Origin: Novosphingobium sediminis
Lineage (GTDB): Bacteria > Pseudomonadota > Alphaproteobacteria > Sphingomonadales > Sphingomonadaceae
DNA: 64,000 bases
Direction: 5' to 3'
Assembly: GCF_007991615.1 (NCBI RefSeq)
Contig: NZ_BJYR01000002.1
Location: 186,001-250,000, forward strand
Numbering within the stretch: position 1 is the stretch's first letter; every line of letters starts with the position of its first letter. The notes beneath the pieces are model-generated. The model saw nothing but the letters and a program-made list of their open reading frames with translations. It did not search any database and was not told where the DNA came from. A program made the translations under genes and the position numbers. Below are positions 47,947-57,644 of this stretch, in pieces.

Positions 47947-50373
47947 ATGCGCAACATCATTCAAGGTACGAGCCTGTTCGCCAGCTGCGCCATCATGGCC
48001 ATGGCAACACCCGCGCTCGCCCAGCAGGCCGCACCTGCCGATGCCGACGACGGCGTCAAGGAAATCGTCGTCACGGCGCAGAACCGCACGCAGAAGGTCA
48101 ATGACGTACCGATCGCGATCAACGTGATCAGCGGTGACGAACTGAAGAAGGCGGGCTTCTCGACCCTCAACGACATCGACAAGATCGCGCCTGTCGTCCA
48201 GCTCAATCAGGATCAGGGCACCGTCAAAGTCACCGTCCGCGGCGTCGGCACCACCTCGAACGACGAAGCGCAGGACACCTCGGTCGTCATCAACATCGAT
48301 GGCGAATACATCAACCGTCCGAACGTGATGTCGATGGCGCTGTTCGACATGGACCGCGTTGAAGTGCTGCGCGGCCCGCAGGGCACGCTCTATGGCCGCA
48401 ACTCGACCGGCGGTGCGATCAACTTCATCACCAGGAAGCCCGGCCGCAAGTTCGGCGCCGATGGCACGATCAGCTACGGCAACTACAACGCCATCCGCGC
48501 CGATGCCGGTGTCGATGTGCCGCTCGGCGATATCGCCTCGGTGCGCGTCTCGGGCTTCTATGAAGACCGCGACGGCTACAACAAGCACCCTGCCGGTGGC
48601 GGCTTCTTCGTGTTCCCGGCCTATGCCGCGGGCCGCTCGGACGACAACAACGCCTATGGCGGCCGCGTTTCGCTGCGCCTCGATCCCACCGACAAGCTTT
48701 CGGTCAATCTTGCCGCCGAATATTCGCAGCGCAAGTTCAGCCCGAGCATCTTCGCGGTGGCCGATCTCAACGGCCCGGGCAATGGCCCGACCGGCGGCAG
48801 CTGCAACAACGGCTTTACCCGCGTCGCCGAAGGCTACCCGCAGGTCCTGTGCATCCCCAACAACACCAACCTCGTCTCGAAGATCGACCGCAACGAATAC
48901 GTCGCGCCGCTCTATGGCATTGGCAAGGTCAAGCAGGACAGCTGGGCCGTGCGCGGGCGTATCGCCTATGAATTCAGCGATGCAGCGACGCTGACCTACA
49001 TCGGCGGCTATCGCAGCTTCTCGGGTGATCCGAAGAACCGCATCACGCTTCCGGTGATCTACCAGTCGTTCTCTTTCCGGGACGACGCCGGGACGCAGAG
49101 CCACGAACTGCGCCTCAACGGCAAGATCGGCGGCGTGATCTACCAGATCGGCGGATTCTACTTCAAGGAGAAGCTGGACCGCGAGAACGGGTTCTTCCTC
49201 GGCCCGATCGCACCGCCCGCCGGCACCTACCTCTCCTACTTCGGCCGCAAGATCTCGAGCGAAAGCAAGTCGCTGTTCGGCCAGGTCGAAGTGCCGCTGG
49301 GCGACAAGCTGACCGCGGTCGGCGGCCTGCGCTATACCGACAACAAGCGCGACGCGGTCTACATCAACGGCACGCCGTTCGTGAACTACAACACCGCGCC
49401 CATCCCGGTGCGCCCGGATTGCCCGACCGTGGGCTCGTGCATTGTCGGCGGCCCCAACTTCACGCTGCTCGGCGCAGGACCGGGGCGCAAGGATCTGAAC
49501 GCCATCAACGCACAGATCCTGCCGCTCGGCAGCAAGGACAGCAAGGTCACCTGGCTGGCCGGCCTGAACTTCAAGCCGAACCCGGACACGCTGGTCTATC
49601 TCAAGGCTTCGACCGGCTTCAAGGGCGGCGGCTTCGATGCTGTCGGCACCTACAAGCCCGAAACCAACACCGCGTTCGAAGGCGGCTGGAAGCAGACCTT
49701 CGGCGATCACCGCCAGCACCAGTTCAACCTTGGTGCGTTCTACTACGACTACAAGGACCTGCAGGTCTCGGTGCTGCTCGACACAACGGTGGGCGGGCAG
49801 ACCTTCAACGCGGGCAAGGCCAGGATCTGGGGTCTCGAAGCCTCGGCCAGCATCCAGCTGGATGATGCAACCAACTTCCACACCTCGGTCAACTACCTGA
49901 GCGCCGAGTACAAGGAGCTCCTCGCGCAGTTCAATGTGTTCGACCTCAGCGGCGCTATCAACGGCATCGGCGATCTCGATCCGGCCACGCCCGGCGTGCA
50001 GCAGCCGAACTTTGCCGGCAACCGCCCGCCGTTCTCGCCCAAGTTCATCATCACCGCTGGCATCGACCACACCTTCCAGCTCGGCGGCGCGGGCACCCTC
50101 ACCGCGCGGGCGGATACGACCTTCAAATCGTCGTACTTCACCGACTTCTACAACTACCGCGACGGCACGCAGGAAGCCTTTACGCAGAGCGACTTCAGCC
50201 TCGAGTATCAGACCGCCAACAAGCGCTACTCGCTGATCGCCTTCGTGAAGAACCTCGAGAACACCCGACCGCTCACCTACGGCAGCTTTGTTTCCGCTGG
50301 TCCGGACGATGTGTTCAACTGGAGCTTCGGCACGCCGCGCACGTACGGCATCCGTCTCGGCGTGAAGTTCTGA
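47947..50373 (+). CDS. TonB-dependent receptor, probable aryl-glycoside uptake
   Basis: 808 residues from ATG 47947; ATG 47935 in frame is the alternative. Signal peptide MRNIIQGTSLFASCAIMAMA through ALAQ, TonB-box-like KEIVVTAQNRTQKV, plug with VLRGPQGTLYGRNSTGGAINFITRKPG-type sequence and barrel ending RLGVKF. It leads the glycoside operon, so the ligand is probably a glycoside handled by the downstream enzymes. A strong hairpin separates it from the next gene. Confidence 0.94.
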   Translation: MRNIIQGTSLFASCAIMAMATPALAQQAAPADADDGVKEIVVTAQNRTQKVNDVPIAINVISGDELKKAGFSTLNDIDKIAPVVQLNQDQGTVKVTVRGVGTTSNDEAQDTSVVINIDGEYINRPNVMSMALFDMDRVEVLRGPQGTLYGRNSTGGAINFITRKPGRKFGADGTISYGNYNAIRADAGVDVPLGDIASVRVSGFYEDRDGYNKHPAGGGFFVFPAYAAGRSDDNNAYGGRVSLRLDPTDKLSVNLAAEYSQRKFSPSIFAVADLNGPGNGPTGGSCNNGFTRVAEGYPQVLCIPNNTNLVSKIDRNEYVAPLYGIGKVKQDSWAVRGRIAYEFSDAATLTYIGGYRSFSGDPKNRITLPVIYQSFSFRDDAGTQSHELRLNGKIGGVIYQIGGFYFKEKLDRENGFFLGPIAPPAGTYLSYFGRKISSESKSLFGQVEVPLGDKLTAVGGLRYTDNKRDAVYINGTPFVNYNTAPIPVRPDCPTVGSCIVGGPNFTLLGAGPGRKDLNAINAQILPLGSKDSKVTWLAGLNFKPNPDTLVYLKASTGFKGGGFDAVGTYKPETNTAFEGGWKQTFGDHRQHQFNLGAFYYDYKDLQVSVLLDTTVGGQTFNAGKARIWGLEASASIQLDDATNFHTSVNYLSAEYKELLAQFNVFDLSGAINGIGDLDPATPGVQQPNFAGNRPPFSPKFIITAGIDHTFQLGGAGTLTARADTTFKSSYFTDFYNYRDGTQEAFTQSDFSLEYQTANKRYSLIAFVKNLENTRPLTYGSFVSAGPDDVFNWSFGTPRTYGIRLGVKF

Positions 50374-50389
50374 GCATCTGATCCCAAGA

Positions 50390-50412
50390 GGGGGCGTTTG
50401 GCGAACGTCCCC
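50390..50412 (+). other. Intercistronic hairpin after TonB receptor 3
   Basis: GGGGGCGTT (50390-50398) pairs with AACGTCCCC (50404-50412): a 9-bp stem with one G-U pair and a 5-base loop. No T run follows. It begins 16 bases after the receptor stop. Likely stabilises the receptor mRNA end or lowers downstream read-through. Confidence 0.55.
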
Positions 50413-50450
50413 GACAACCGGCAGCCAGCCGATCGACAAGGAGAACGGGC

Positions 50451-51218
50451 ATGGAATTGTCCGCCTGCATCGAATGGCAGTTTGCCGAAGGTAATGACAA
50501 TCTCGCTGACCGGGTCCGCGCAGCCAAGGCAGCCGGACTTGGGCACGCCGAATTCCACCTCTGGCGTGATAAGGATATCGCGGGCCTTGCCGCCGCGCTT
50601 GCAGAAACCGGCGTCAACCTCACCGGCCTGTGTGTCGACCCTCGCCGCTCCATCGTCGATCCCGCGCAGCATGAGGAAATGCTGCAGGCCGTCGCCGATA
50701 CGCTGGCCGTGGCGAAAACCGTTGGCTCCCCGCCCCTGATCGTTGCCTCGGGCTTCACCCGCGAAGGCGTCTCGCCCGAAGAGCACAAGGCCGAAGCGAT
50801 CAAGGTCCTGCGCCGCGCAGCAGACCTTGCCGAAGCCGCCGAAGTCACTCTCGTGCTCGAACCGCTCAACGACCGCGTCGAGCATCCCGGCATGTATCTC
50901 GTCGATACGGCGCTCGCGCTCGATATCATCGAGGCCGTCGCCAGCCCGCGCCTGAAGCTGCTCTTCGATGTGTACCATAGCCACGTGATGGGCGAGGATA
51001 TGCGCACCGTTCTTGCAGGCCGCATCCACCTCGTCGAGCATGTGCAGGTGGCCGACAGCCCCGGCCGCAACGAACCCGGCACCGGCACGATCGACTGGCC
51101 TGCCGCAATCGAAACCTTGCGCGATCTCGGTTATGCCGGCGCGCTCGGCCTTGAATACCGCCCGACCATGGAAGCCACTGCCTCGCTCATGGCGACGCGG
51201 GCCGCGCTCGGTGTCTGA
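50451..51218 (+). CDS. Hydroxypyruvate-isomerase-like TIM-barrel protein
   Basis: 255 residues with AAGGAG 7 bases before the ATG. AP-endonuclease-2/Hyi-like TIM barrel with metal ligands at Glu137 (LVLEPLND), Asp173 (LFDVYHSH), Gln199 (HVQVADSPGR) and Glu235 (LEYRP); ADSPGRNEPGTG is the Hyi signature. It isomerises or epimerises small hydroxy-keto acids or ketosugars. In this operon it could process the 3-ketosugar released from oxidised glycosides. Confidence 0.87.
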   Translation: MELSACIEWQFAEGNDNLADRVRAAKAAGLGHAEFHLWRDKDIAGLAAALAETGVNLTGLCVDPRRSIVDPAQHEEMLQAVADTLAVAKTVGSPPLIVASGFTREGVSPEEHKAEAIKVLRRAADLAEAAEVTLVLEPLNDRVEHPGMYLVDTALALDIIEAVASPRLKLLFDVYHSHVMGEDMRTVLAGRIHLVEHVQVADSPGRNEPGTGTIDWPAAIETLRDLGYAGALGLEYRPTMEATASLMATRAALGV

Positions 51219-51225
51219 GGGGGCC

Positions 51226-52569
51226 ATGCGGCTCTCGCTGGCGGAGCGGGCCAGCTACGGCTTCGGCGATTTCGGCTACAGCCTTGCCTACAACATGGCA
51301 GGCGCGTTCCTGCTCTACTACTACACCACCGTCGTCGGGCTCCCGGCGGCGGCGGTCGGCACGATCTTTCTCGTAGCGCGGCTGCTCGATGCGGTGATCG
51401 ATCCGCTGGTCGGGATCGCTGTCGACAAGACGCGCAGCCGCTGGGGTCGCACCCGGCCCTATTTTCTTTTCACCGCAGCCCCTTACGTCGCAGTCTTCAT
51501 TGCCACGTTCAACGTCCCGCACTGGAGCGAAGGCGCGCAGCTCGTCTACGCGTTCCTCACTTTCAAGGCTCTGGGGATCATCATGAGCCTCGGCTCGATC
51601 CCTTATACCGCGCTGATGCCGATGATGACGGACAATCCGGCAGACCGCCTTCGGCTCGGCGGCTGGCGTTCGATCGGCACATCGGTGGGCGTCATACTCG
51701 GCACCGCCGCCACGATGCCGCTGGTCGGCGCGCTCGGCGGCGGGAGCGAAGCCGCCGGTTTCTCGCGCACCTGCCTGCTCTTCGGTGCCTTGTCGCTTTT
51801 CGCGCTCGCCATGCTGTTCCGCAATTGCCGCGAACGCATCGCCGACGCAGCCCCGGCGTCCGCTTTCCGCGTTCTTCCCGCCGTGGGCCAGATGCTGCAC
51901 AACCGCGCCTGGGCGGTCTGCTTTGGCTTCTGCCTCCTTTATTTCGTGCGCTTCGGCGCCATGCTCGGCCTGACGATCTTCTACGCCAAGGATGTCGTGC
52001 AGAAGCCCTGGCTCATCCCGGTTATGTTGCCGATGGTCTCGGGCGGCCTCCTCCTTGCTGCATTCATCGCCCCGCCGATCCTTGCCCGCACCGGCATCCG
52101 CAAAGGCTGCATCGGCGCCGTCGTGCTGGCACTCGCGCTGCTTGGCATGATGTCCGCGCTCGACCATGCGGCTGACCTGCGGATCGGATCGCTCGCAGTG
52201 CCGCCATTGCTGCTTCCCTATTTCGCGTTTTCCATCGTCACGTCGGTCACGATCACCGGCATCTTCTCGATGGCCGCATCGACTGCCGATTATCATCAGG
52301 CGCTTTACGGAGTGCGCCGCGAGGGACTGCTTTCTTCCGGCATCAGCACCTCGACCAAGGTTGGCATGGCAGTCGGCAGCGCGCTCGGCGCCTTTGTCCT
52401 CGCCTGGGCGGGCTATGCCCCTGATGCCGTCAGCGAGGCCGCCCGCGCCGATATCCGCGGCGCCTACTTCCTCGTCGCCGGCATCCTGCTCGCGGCGCAG
52501 GCCGCCGTCGTCTGGTTCTGGCCGATGGACGGCGCGTGGCGCGATCAATTGCGTGCGAAGGTGGCTTGA
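51226..52569 (+). CDS. GPH-family sugar MFS transporter
   Basis: 447 residues; ATG 51226 follows GAGGGGG, with GTG 51211 as an alternative. Glycoside-pentoside-hexuronide:cation symporter: FGYSLAYNMAGAFLLYYYTT, DPLVGIAVDKTRSRWGRTRPYF and YHQALYGVRREG are family hallmarks. About 12 transmembrane helices. It would carry the glycoside, or its sugar, across the inner membrane after receptor uptake. Confidence 0.9.
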   Translation: MRLSLAERASYGFGDFGYSLAYNMAGAFLLYYYTTVVGLPAAAVGTIFLVARLLDAVIDPLVGIAVDKTRSRWGRTRPYFLFTAAPYVAVFIATFNVPHWSEGAQLVYAFLTFKALGIIMSLGSIPYTALMPMMTDNPADRLRLGGWRSIGTSVGVILGTAATMPLVGALGGGSEAAGFSRTCLLFGALSLFALAMLFRNCRERIADAAPASAFRVLPAVGQMLHNRAWAVCFGFCLLYFVRFGAMLGLTIFYAKDVVQKPWLIPVMLPMVSGGLLLAAFIAPPILARTGIRKGCIGAVVLALALLGMMSALDHAADLRIGSLAVPPLLLPYFAFSIVTSVTITGIFSMAASTADYHQALYGVRREGLLSSGISTSTKVGMAVGSALGAFVLAWAGYAPDAVSEAARADIRGAYFLVAGILLAAQAAVVWFWPMDGAWRDQLRAKVA

Positions 52570-52586
52570 CTCGGCACCACTATTTA

Positions 52587-52602
52587 TAGAATACAAATTC
52601 TA
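52587..52602. promoter_or_regulatory. Perfect palindrome before the deglycosidase genes (candidate TetR site 2)
   Basis: TAGAAT-ACAA-ATTCTA, a perfect 16-bp palindrome in the 122-base gap after the MFS gene, 90 bases before the next start. It shares AATTCTAAT and the GAA-N6-TTC core with 46524-46540. Marks a probable internal promoter. Confidence 0.5.
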
Positions 52603-52691
52603 ATATTAACGCCGGGAACCGCAGGCAGCCACGCGATTCCATGTCACGATCAGAGCGGCGCTTTGGCAGCCGCCTCAGGGGAGAAAGCACT

Positions 52692-53699
52692 ATGCCGATC
52701 AAGCGCGGCGTAAGCCTCTACAGTTTTCAGAACGACACCTTTCAAGGCAAGATGAGCCTGGAAGACTGCATCCGCACTTGCGCAGAAATGGGCGCAAACG
52801 GCATCGAAGTCATCGGCGAGCAGACCTTCTGGGGCTGGCCCGAAGTTGGCGTCGATGATGCGGAAATCGCCAACTGGCATCAGCTGATCGCCAAGTACGA
52901 CTGCGTCCCCGTCAGCCACGACTTCATGCTCGATTACAAGCGCTACAAGGGCCGCGAGATGCCCTTCGAAGAGCAGGTCGCCAGCGTGAAGAAGGACATC
53001 GATTTCGGCGCCCGCCTCGGCGTGAAATACATCCGCGCGCTCGTCTCGATCGCGCCGGAAGTGCTCGTTGCCGCCGCGCCTTATGCCGAGGAAAAGGGCA
53101 TCAAGATCCTCATCGAGGTCCATGCCCCGCTGCATTTCGATCACCCGTGGATCATCCGCCACGCCGAAGCCTATGAGAAGTGCGGCTCCGATGCGCTGGG
53201 CTTCCTGCCTGACATGGGCATGTTCCTTCACGCCTTCCCGCCGGTGTGGAAGGAAAAGTTCATGCGCGTCGGCGTGCCGCAGAACATCGCCGACTACATC
53301 GTGAAGGCCTACGAAGACCGCGTCCTGTCGGAATACGTCATCCTCAACGTCCAGCAGATGGGCGGCGTCGGCCCCGCCATCGCGATGGCCGAAACGCTGC
53401 GCCACAACGCAGCGTTCGAGCCGAAGCGCATGCTCGATTACATGCCGCGCATCCACAACATCCACGGCAAGTTCTACGAGATGACCGAAGACTACGTGGA
53501 ACCTTCGATCCCCTACGACGAGATCGTCAAGGTGCTCCAGCAGGGCGGCTATGATGGCTACATCTGCTCAGAATATGAAGGCAATCGCTGGATCGAGGAC
53601 CTGATGGAGCCCGACAGCGTCGAGCAGGTCCGCCGCCAGCAGGTCATGCTCGCGCAGCTCCTCGGTGAGCCCACCCCCCAGCTCAGCGCTGCTGCCTAA
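52692..53699 (+). CDS. C-glycoside deglycosidase alpha subunit (DgpC/CarB-like TIM barrel)
   Basis: 335 residues from ATG 52692. Sugar-phosphate-isomerase-like TIM barrel opening PIKRGVSLYSFQNDTFQGKM, as in the catalytic subunits of DgpBC and CarBC, which cleave the C-C bond of 3-keto C-glycosides with a divalent metal. Candidate ligands: Glu142 (IEVHAP), Asp174 (LPDMGM), His255/His258 (HNIHGK) and Glu294 or Glu296 (SEYEG). The very next gene is the obligate small-subunit family, which makes this assignment much stronger than the fold alone. Confidence 0.87.
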   Translation: MPIKRGVSLYSFQNDTFQGKMSLEDCIRTCAEMGANGIEVIGEQTFWGWPEVGVDDAEIANWHQLIAKYDCVPVSHDFMLDYKRYKGREMPFEEQVASVKKDIDFGARLGVKYIRALVSIAPEVLVAAAPYAEEKGIKILIEVHAPLHFDHPWIIRHAEAYEKCGSDALGFLPDMGMFLHAFPPVWKEKFMRVGVPQNIADYIVKAYEDRVLSEYVILNVQQMGGVGPAIAMAETLRHNAAFEPKRMLDYMPRIHNIHGKFYEMTEDYVEPSIPYDEIVKVLQQGGYDGYICSEYEGNRWIEDLMEPDSVEQVRRQQVMLAQLLGEPTPQLSAAA

Positions 53700-53711
53700 G
53701 GAACCGATCCC

Positions 53712-54089
53712 ATGATGGACAACAAGATGATCGTCGAGGGCAGCCTCGAGACGAGCGACGTCGGCTTCGCCTTCTACGGCCGCCTGCCCTACTACCGCGG
53801 CCTTGGCCTCTCGATGGTCGAGGACATCCAGATCACCGTGGACGGCGAACTCATCCCCCGCGCCGATGTGCGTTTCCACGTGCGCGGCAAGACCTACACG
53901 CTGGACCAGATGGAAACCGTCTACAACGACCGCTGGAACTTCGGCGAGAAGGCCAAGATCATCGCGATGAAGCCGGGCGGCCTCCCTGCGGGCGATCACA
54001 AGATCGAGTTCGCGGTCCGCATGCGCGTGTCCTACCTGCCCTTCGTCCCCACGACGAAGGACACCAAGGTTCTGGCCCTCGCCGCCTGA
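53712..54089 (+). CDS. C-glycoside deglycosidase beta subunit (DUF6379, DgpB/CarC-like)
   Basis: 125 residues, 12 bases after the alpha subunit. Small beta-sandwich DUF6379 protein: GFAFYGRLPYYRGLGLSMVEDI, TVDGELIPRADVRFHVRGKT and HKIEFAVRMRVSYLPF match the beta subunit that forms a heteromer with the TIM-barrel partner and shapes its active site. It has no other known role, so its presence is diagnostic for a C-deglycosidase-type enzyme. Some members may act on 3-keto O-glycosides instead. Confidence 0.87.
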   Translation: MMDNKMIVEGSLETSDVGFAFYGRLPYYRGLGLSMVEDIQITVDGELIPRADVRFHVRGKTYTLDQMETVYNDRWNFGEKAKIIAMKPGGLPAGDHKIEFAVRMRVSYLPFVPTTKDTKVLALAA

Positions 54090-54093
54090 CCTG

Positions 54094-56487
54094 ATGATGA
54101 CCACGCTCTCGCTCGATCAAGCTGCCCTGTTGACGGCGGGGGCTGCGATGTGGGCCACGCCCGCTGTGCCCGAAGCCGGCATCCCTTCGTTCACCATGAG
54201 CGACGGGCCGATGGGCATAGCCAGCGGCAAGGTCGACGAGCGTGACGTCGCCCGGCTGTCCCCCTGCGCCACGGCGCTCGGGGCCAGTTGGGACGTCGAT
54301 CTCGCGCGCCGGATCGGCACGCTGGTCGGGCAGGAGGCGGTGGGGCGCGGTATCGACATGGTGCTCGCCCCCAATCTCAACCTCGCTCGCAGCCCGCTCG
54401 CAGGCCGCGCCTTCGAGTATTTCTCCGAAGACCCGCTCCTTGCCGGCGTTTTTGGCGCGGCATGGATCGGCGGTCTGCAATCCACCGGCACCGGCTCTTG
54501 CGCCAAGCACCTTGTCTGTAACGACAGCGAGACTGCGCGAGACACCGTCAATGCCATGGTCGATGAACGCACCCTGCGCGAAGTCTACCTCCTCCCGTTT
54601 GAATTTGCCGCAAGCGCCGGCTGCGCGGGGATGCTCGCCGCCTACAACCGCGTGAACGGCAACTACTGCGCCGAACAGCACCACATCCTCACCGAAGTCG
54701 TGAAGGGCGAATGGGGCTATCAGGGCGTCATCATGTCCGATTGGTTCGGCACCCATTCCACCGCGCCTACGCTCGCCGCCGGGCTTGATCTGGAAATGCC
54801 GGGTCCGGCCCGCTTCCTTGGCGCCAAAGCCGCCACGGCGGTTGCGGACGGCACGCTTGGCGAAGCGCGCGTGCAGGATGCTGCGTCGCGCGTTGCTCAT
54901 GCGGCACAGCGCGTCACCGGCGCCAAATCCCAGCCGCTTGGCGAAGCCGAGATCACCGCGCTGCTGGAGGAGGCTGCCGCCGCCGGCATGGTCCTCCTCA
55001 AAAACGAGGCCGCACTCCTCCCGCTCGATCCCAAGGCAATCAGGACGCTCGCCGTCATCGGCCCCAACGCCGCAGCACCCTGCTTTCAGGGCGGCACGTT
55101 CGCCAAGATCTCGGTCCGCCCGGACCTCGCCTCACCCATCGATGCCATCCGCGCCCGGTTTGGCGCGCAGTGTGAAGTCCTGTTCGAACCCGGCGTCGAT
55201 CCTGCCCCACGCCTGCCGCACATGCCCGTCGTCCCCGCGCACGACATCGGCGATGGCTGCACAAGCGGCATGACGCTCGAATACTTCGCCACCCCCGATT
55301 GCAGCGGCGCGCCGCTCACACGCGAAACGCGCGACACCAATTCGCTCGTCTGGTTCGCCGGAATGCACGATCAGGCCCCGTTTGCCGTCGGCGGATCGAT
55401 CCGCGCCTCGGGCCGCTTCACCGCCGCAAAGGCTGGCACCCACCGCTTCCACCTCGGCGCCACCGGCGTCTCGCGCCTGCTCGTCGATGGCCGCGAAGTC
55501 CTCACCACCACCGAATGCCCTCCGGGCGACACGATGGGCGTGCTCAAGGCGGGCGACAGCGAAAGCGCGCCGATCGACCTGATCGAAGGCCAGACCGTCA
55601 GCGTCGTTGCCGAATTCACCTTCACCGGAGCCCGCGTCCACGGCCTGTGGTACGGCATCCGCACTCCCGGCAGCGGCGAGGAACTGCTTGCCGCCGCCGA
55701 AGCCGCCGCTCGCGCGGCCGATGCCGTCGTCCTCATCGTCGGCGAAACATCGGACAGCTCGGTCGAAAGCAAGGACCGCCCCGACACGCGCCTCGCTGCC
55801 AGCCAGCTCGAACTTATCGCCCGCGTCACTGCAGCCAATCCCCGCGTCGCCGTCGTCACCAATATCGGCCACGCCTATGATGCATCATGGGAAGACGCCG
55901 CCGCCGCGCACCTCGCGACATGGTATCCTGGCGAAGGCTTTGCCGCCGCGCTCGCCGCGGTACTTGCCGGAGACCGCGAACCGGGCGGCCGCATGCCCGT
56001 CACCATCGCCCGCGCGGAGGCTGACTATCCGGGCTACGACTTGCAGCCCGGGGCTGATGGGTCGCTCCCCTACAGCGACGGCACGCGCATCGGCTACCGC
56101 GGGATCATCGCCGCGGGAAAGACCGCGCGTCACACACTGGGCGCCGGGAAAGGCTATGCGCGCTTTGAATGGTCGCACCCGGAAGTCACCGCAGAGGGTG
56201 TGACGCTCACCGTCACCAACCTCTCGTGCCGCCCCGGCGCTGATATCGTGCAGGTCTACCGCGACACCCCCGAGCCCACCCTGATCGGCTTTGCGAAGGT
56301 TCATCTGGAGGCAGGTTGCGCCGCACTCGTCACCATCCCGCTCGCCCGCCGCCGCTTCATGACATGGGGTGCGCAAGGCTGGCAGCAGCTCTCGGGCGCC
56401 ACCCGCGTACGCATCGCACGCCATGCGGAAGATGCCGGGACCACGCTCGACATCGTTGTCGAAACGCTTGAGCTTCATGCACCCTAG
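54094..56487 (+). CDS. GH3 beta-glucosidase with PA14 domain, cytoplasmic
   Basis: 797 residues with no signal peptide, unlike the GH3 at 11172-13556. GH3 domain 1 with KHLVCNDSETARDTVNAMVDERTLRE-type region, nucleophile Asp216 in VIMSDWFGTHS; domain 2 from about 290. A PA14 insert (about 390-520; TLEYFATPDCSGAPLTRETR, GVSRLLVDGREVL) and a C-terminal fibronectin-III-like domain. PA14-bearing GH3 enzymes commonly act on beta-glucosides with bulky aglycones. It would hydrolyse O-linked glucose after import, complementing C-deglycosylation. Confidence 0.9.
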   Translation: MMTTLSLDQAALLTAGAAMWATPAVPEAGIPSFTMSDGPMGIASGKVDERDVARLSPCATALGASWDVDLARRIGTLVGQEAVGRGIDMVLAPNLNLARSPLAGRAFEYFSEDPLLAGVFGAAWIGGLQSTGTGSCAKHLVCNDSETARDTVNAMVDERTLREVYLLPFEFAASAGCAGMLAAYNRVNGNYCAEQHHILTEVVKGEWGYQGVIMSDWFGTHSTAPTLAAGLDLEMPGPARFLGAKAATAVADGTLGEARVQDAASRVAHAAQRVTGAKSQPLGEAEITALLEEAAAAGMVLLKNEAALLPLDPKAIRTLAVIGPNAAAPCFQGGTFAKISVRPDLASPIDAIRARFGAQCEVLFEPGVDPAPRLPHMPVVPAHDIGDGCTSGMTLEYFATPDCSGAPLTRETRDTNSLVWFAGMHDQAPFAVGGSIRASGRFTAAKAGTHRFHLGATGVSRLLVDGREVLTTTECPPGDTMGVLKAGDSESAPIDLIEGQTVSVVAEFTFTGARVHGLWYGIRTPGSGEELLAAAEAAARAADAVVLIVGETSDSSVESKDRPDTRLAASQLELIARVTAANPRVAVVTNIGHAYDASWEDAAAAHLATWYPGEGFAAALAAVLAGDREPGGRMPVTIARAEADYPGYDLQPGADGSLPYSDGTRIGYRGIIAAGKTARHTLGAGKGYARFEWSHPEVTAEGVTLTVTNLSCRPGADIVQVYRDTPEPTLIGFAKVHLEAGCAALVTIPLARRRFMTWGAQGWQQLSGATRVRIARHAEDAGTTLDIVVETLELHAP

Positions 56488-56517
56488 ACCCACAACGAGC
56501 ACGAGGGAGAAGGATCA

Positions 56518-57633
56518 GTGACTCGTCTGCGCATGGCCATGATCGGCGGCGGTCCGGGTGCTTTCATCGGCCCGGTGCACCGCATCGCGGCAGAGCTTGA
56601 CCGGGAGATCGAGCTGGTCGCCGGGGTGTTTTCCAGCGATCCTGCGCGAAGCCGCGCCGGTGGCCTCGCCTACGGGCTCGATCCGGCGCGCACCTATGGC
56701 AGCCTCGCGGAAATGCTCGCTGCCGAGACCGCGCGCGCGGATGGCGCGCAGTTCGTCGCCATCGTCACGCCGAACCACGATCACCTGCCTTCCGCCAAGG
56801 CCGCGCTGGCCGCAGGCCTTCCCGTCATCAGCGACAAGCCGATGACCGCAACGCTGGCGGAAGCGCACGAACTAGCGGAGGCGGTCGAAGCGTCCGGCCT
56901 GCCCTTCGGTCTCACCTACACCTATTCCGGCTACCCTCTTGTGCGCGAAGCCCGCGCCCGCATCGCTGCCGGTGCGCTCGGCAAGGTGCGCAAGGTCGTT
57001 GTTGAATATCCGCAGGGCTGGCTCGCTGGCCCCGCCACGGGCAAGCAGGCCGAATGGCGCGTCGATCCCTCGCGCGCCGGGGCGGGCGGCTGCATCGGCG
57101 ATATCGGGGTCCATGCCTTCCAGTTGGCCGAATTCGTCACCGGGCTGCATGTCAGCGAACTCCTCGCCGATCTCGGCGCCGTGGTTCCCGGCCGCCAGCT
57201 CGACGATGACTGCTCCGTCCTCCTGCGCTTCAACAACGGCGCGCGCGGCGTCCTTCTCGCCAGCCAGATCGAAGTCGGCGAGCTCAACGGCCTGCGCATC
57301 CGCGTCTACGGCGAAACCGGCGGCCTCGTGTGGAAGCAGGAAGAGCCGAATGCGCTCATGCTCCACCATCTCGATGGCCGCAGCGAAGTGATCCGGGCCG
57401 GCACCGGCCTGCTTGGACCCGATGCCGCGCGCCGCACCCGCACCCCCGGCGGCCACCCCGAAGGCTATCTCGAAGCATTCGCCAACCTCTACCGCGATTT
57501 TACGGAACGAGTGCGCGGCGGCGAGGCCCCTTTGCTCCCCGGCGTAGCCGAAGGCCTGCGCTCCATGGCCTTTATCGACACCGCCGTCCGCGCCAGCGCC
57601 GCGCGCGCGGGCTGGACCCCGCTTTCCGTCTGA
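56518..57633 (+). CDS. Gfo/Idh/MocA-family oxidoreductase (candidate glycoside 3-dehydrogenase)
   Basis: 371 residues from GTG 56518 with GGGAGAAGGA upstream. NAD(P)-binding GGGPGAFIG (10-18), SDKPMT (Lys107 of the EKP-type catalytic motif) and GDIGVHAFQLAEF with the expected Asp/His. DgpA, which oxidises C3 of C-glycosides before DgpBC cleavage, belongs to this family, as do 3-oxidising enzymes of O-glycoside pathways. Here it may oxidise intact glycosides or reduce the released 3-ketosugar. Confidence 0.87.
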   Translation: MTRLRMAMIGGGPGAFIGPVHRIAAELDREIELVAGVFSSDPARSRAGGLAYGLDPARTYGSLAEMLAAETARADGAQFVAIVTPNHDHLPSAKAALAAGLPVISDKPMTATLAEAHELAEAVEASGLPFGLTYTYSGYPLVREARARIAAGALGKVRKVVVEYPQGWLAGPATGKQAEWRVDPSRAGAGGCIGDIGVHAFQLAEFVTGLHVSELLADLGAVVPGRQLDDDCSVLLRFNNGARGVLLASQIEVGELNGLRIRVYGETGGLVWKQEEPNALMLHHLDGRSEVIRAGTGLLGPDAARRTRTPGGHPEGYLEAFANLYRDFTERVRGGEAPLLPGVAEGLRSMAFIDTAVRASAARAGWTPLSV

Positions 57634-57644
57634 GGACACACCCC

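Noticed and set aside
47767..50439. 890-codon open frame antisense to TonB receptor 3
   Set aside because: The + strand frame has signal peptide, TonB box, plug and barrel. The antisense frame is a GC-bias shadow of low-complexity residues.
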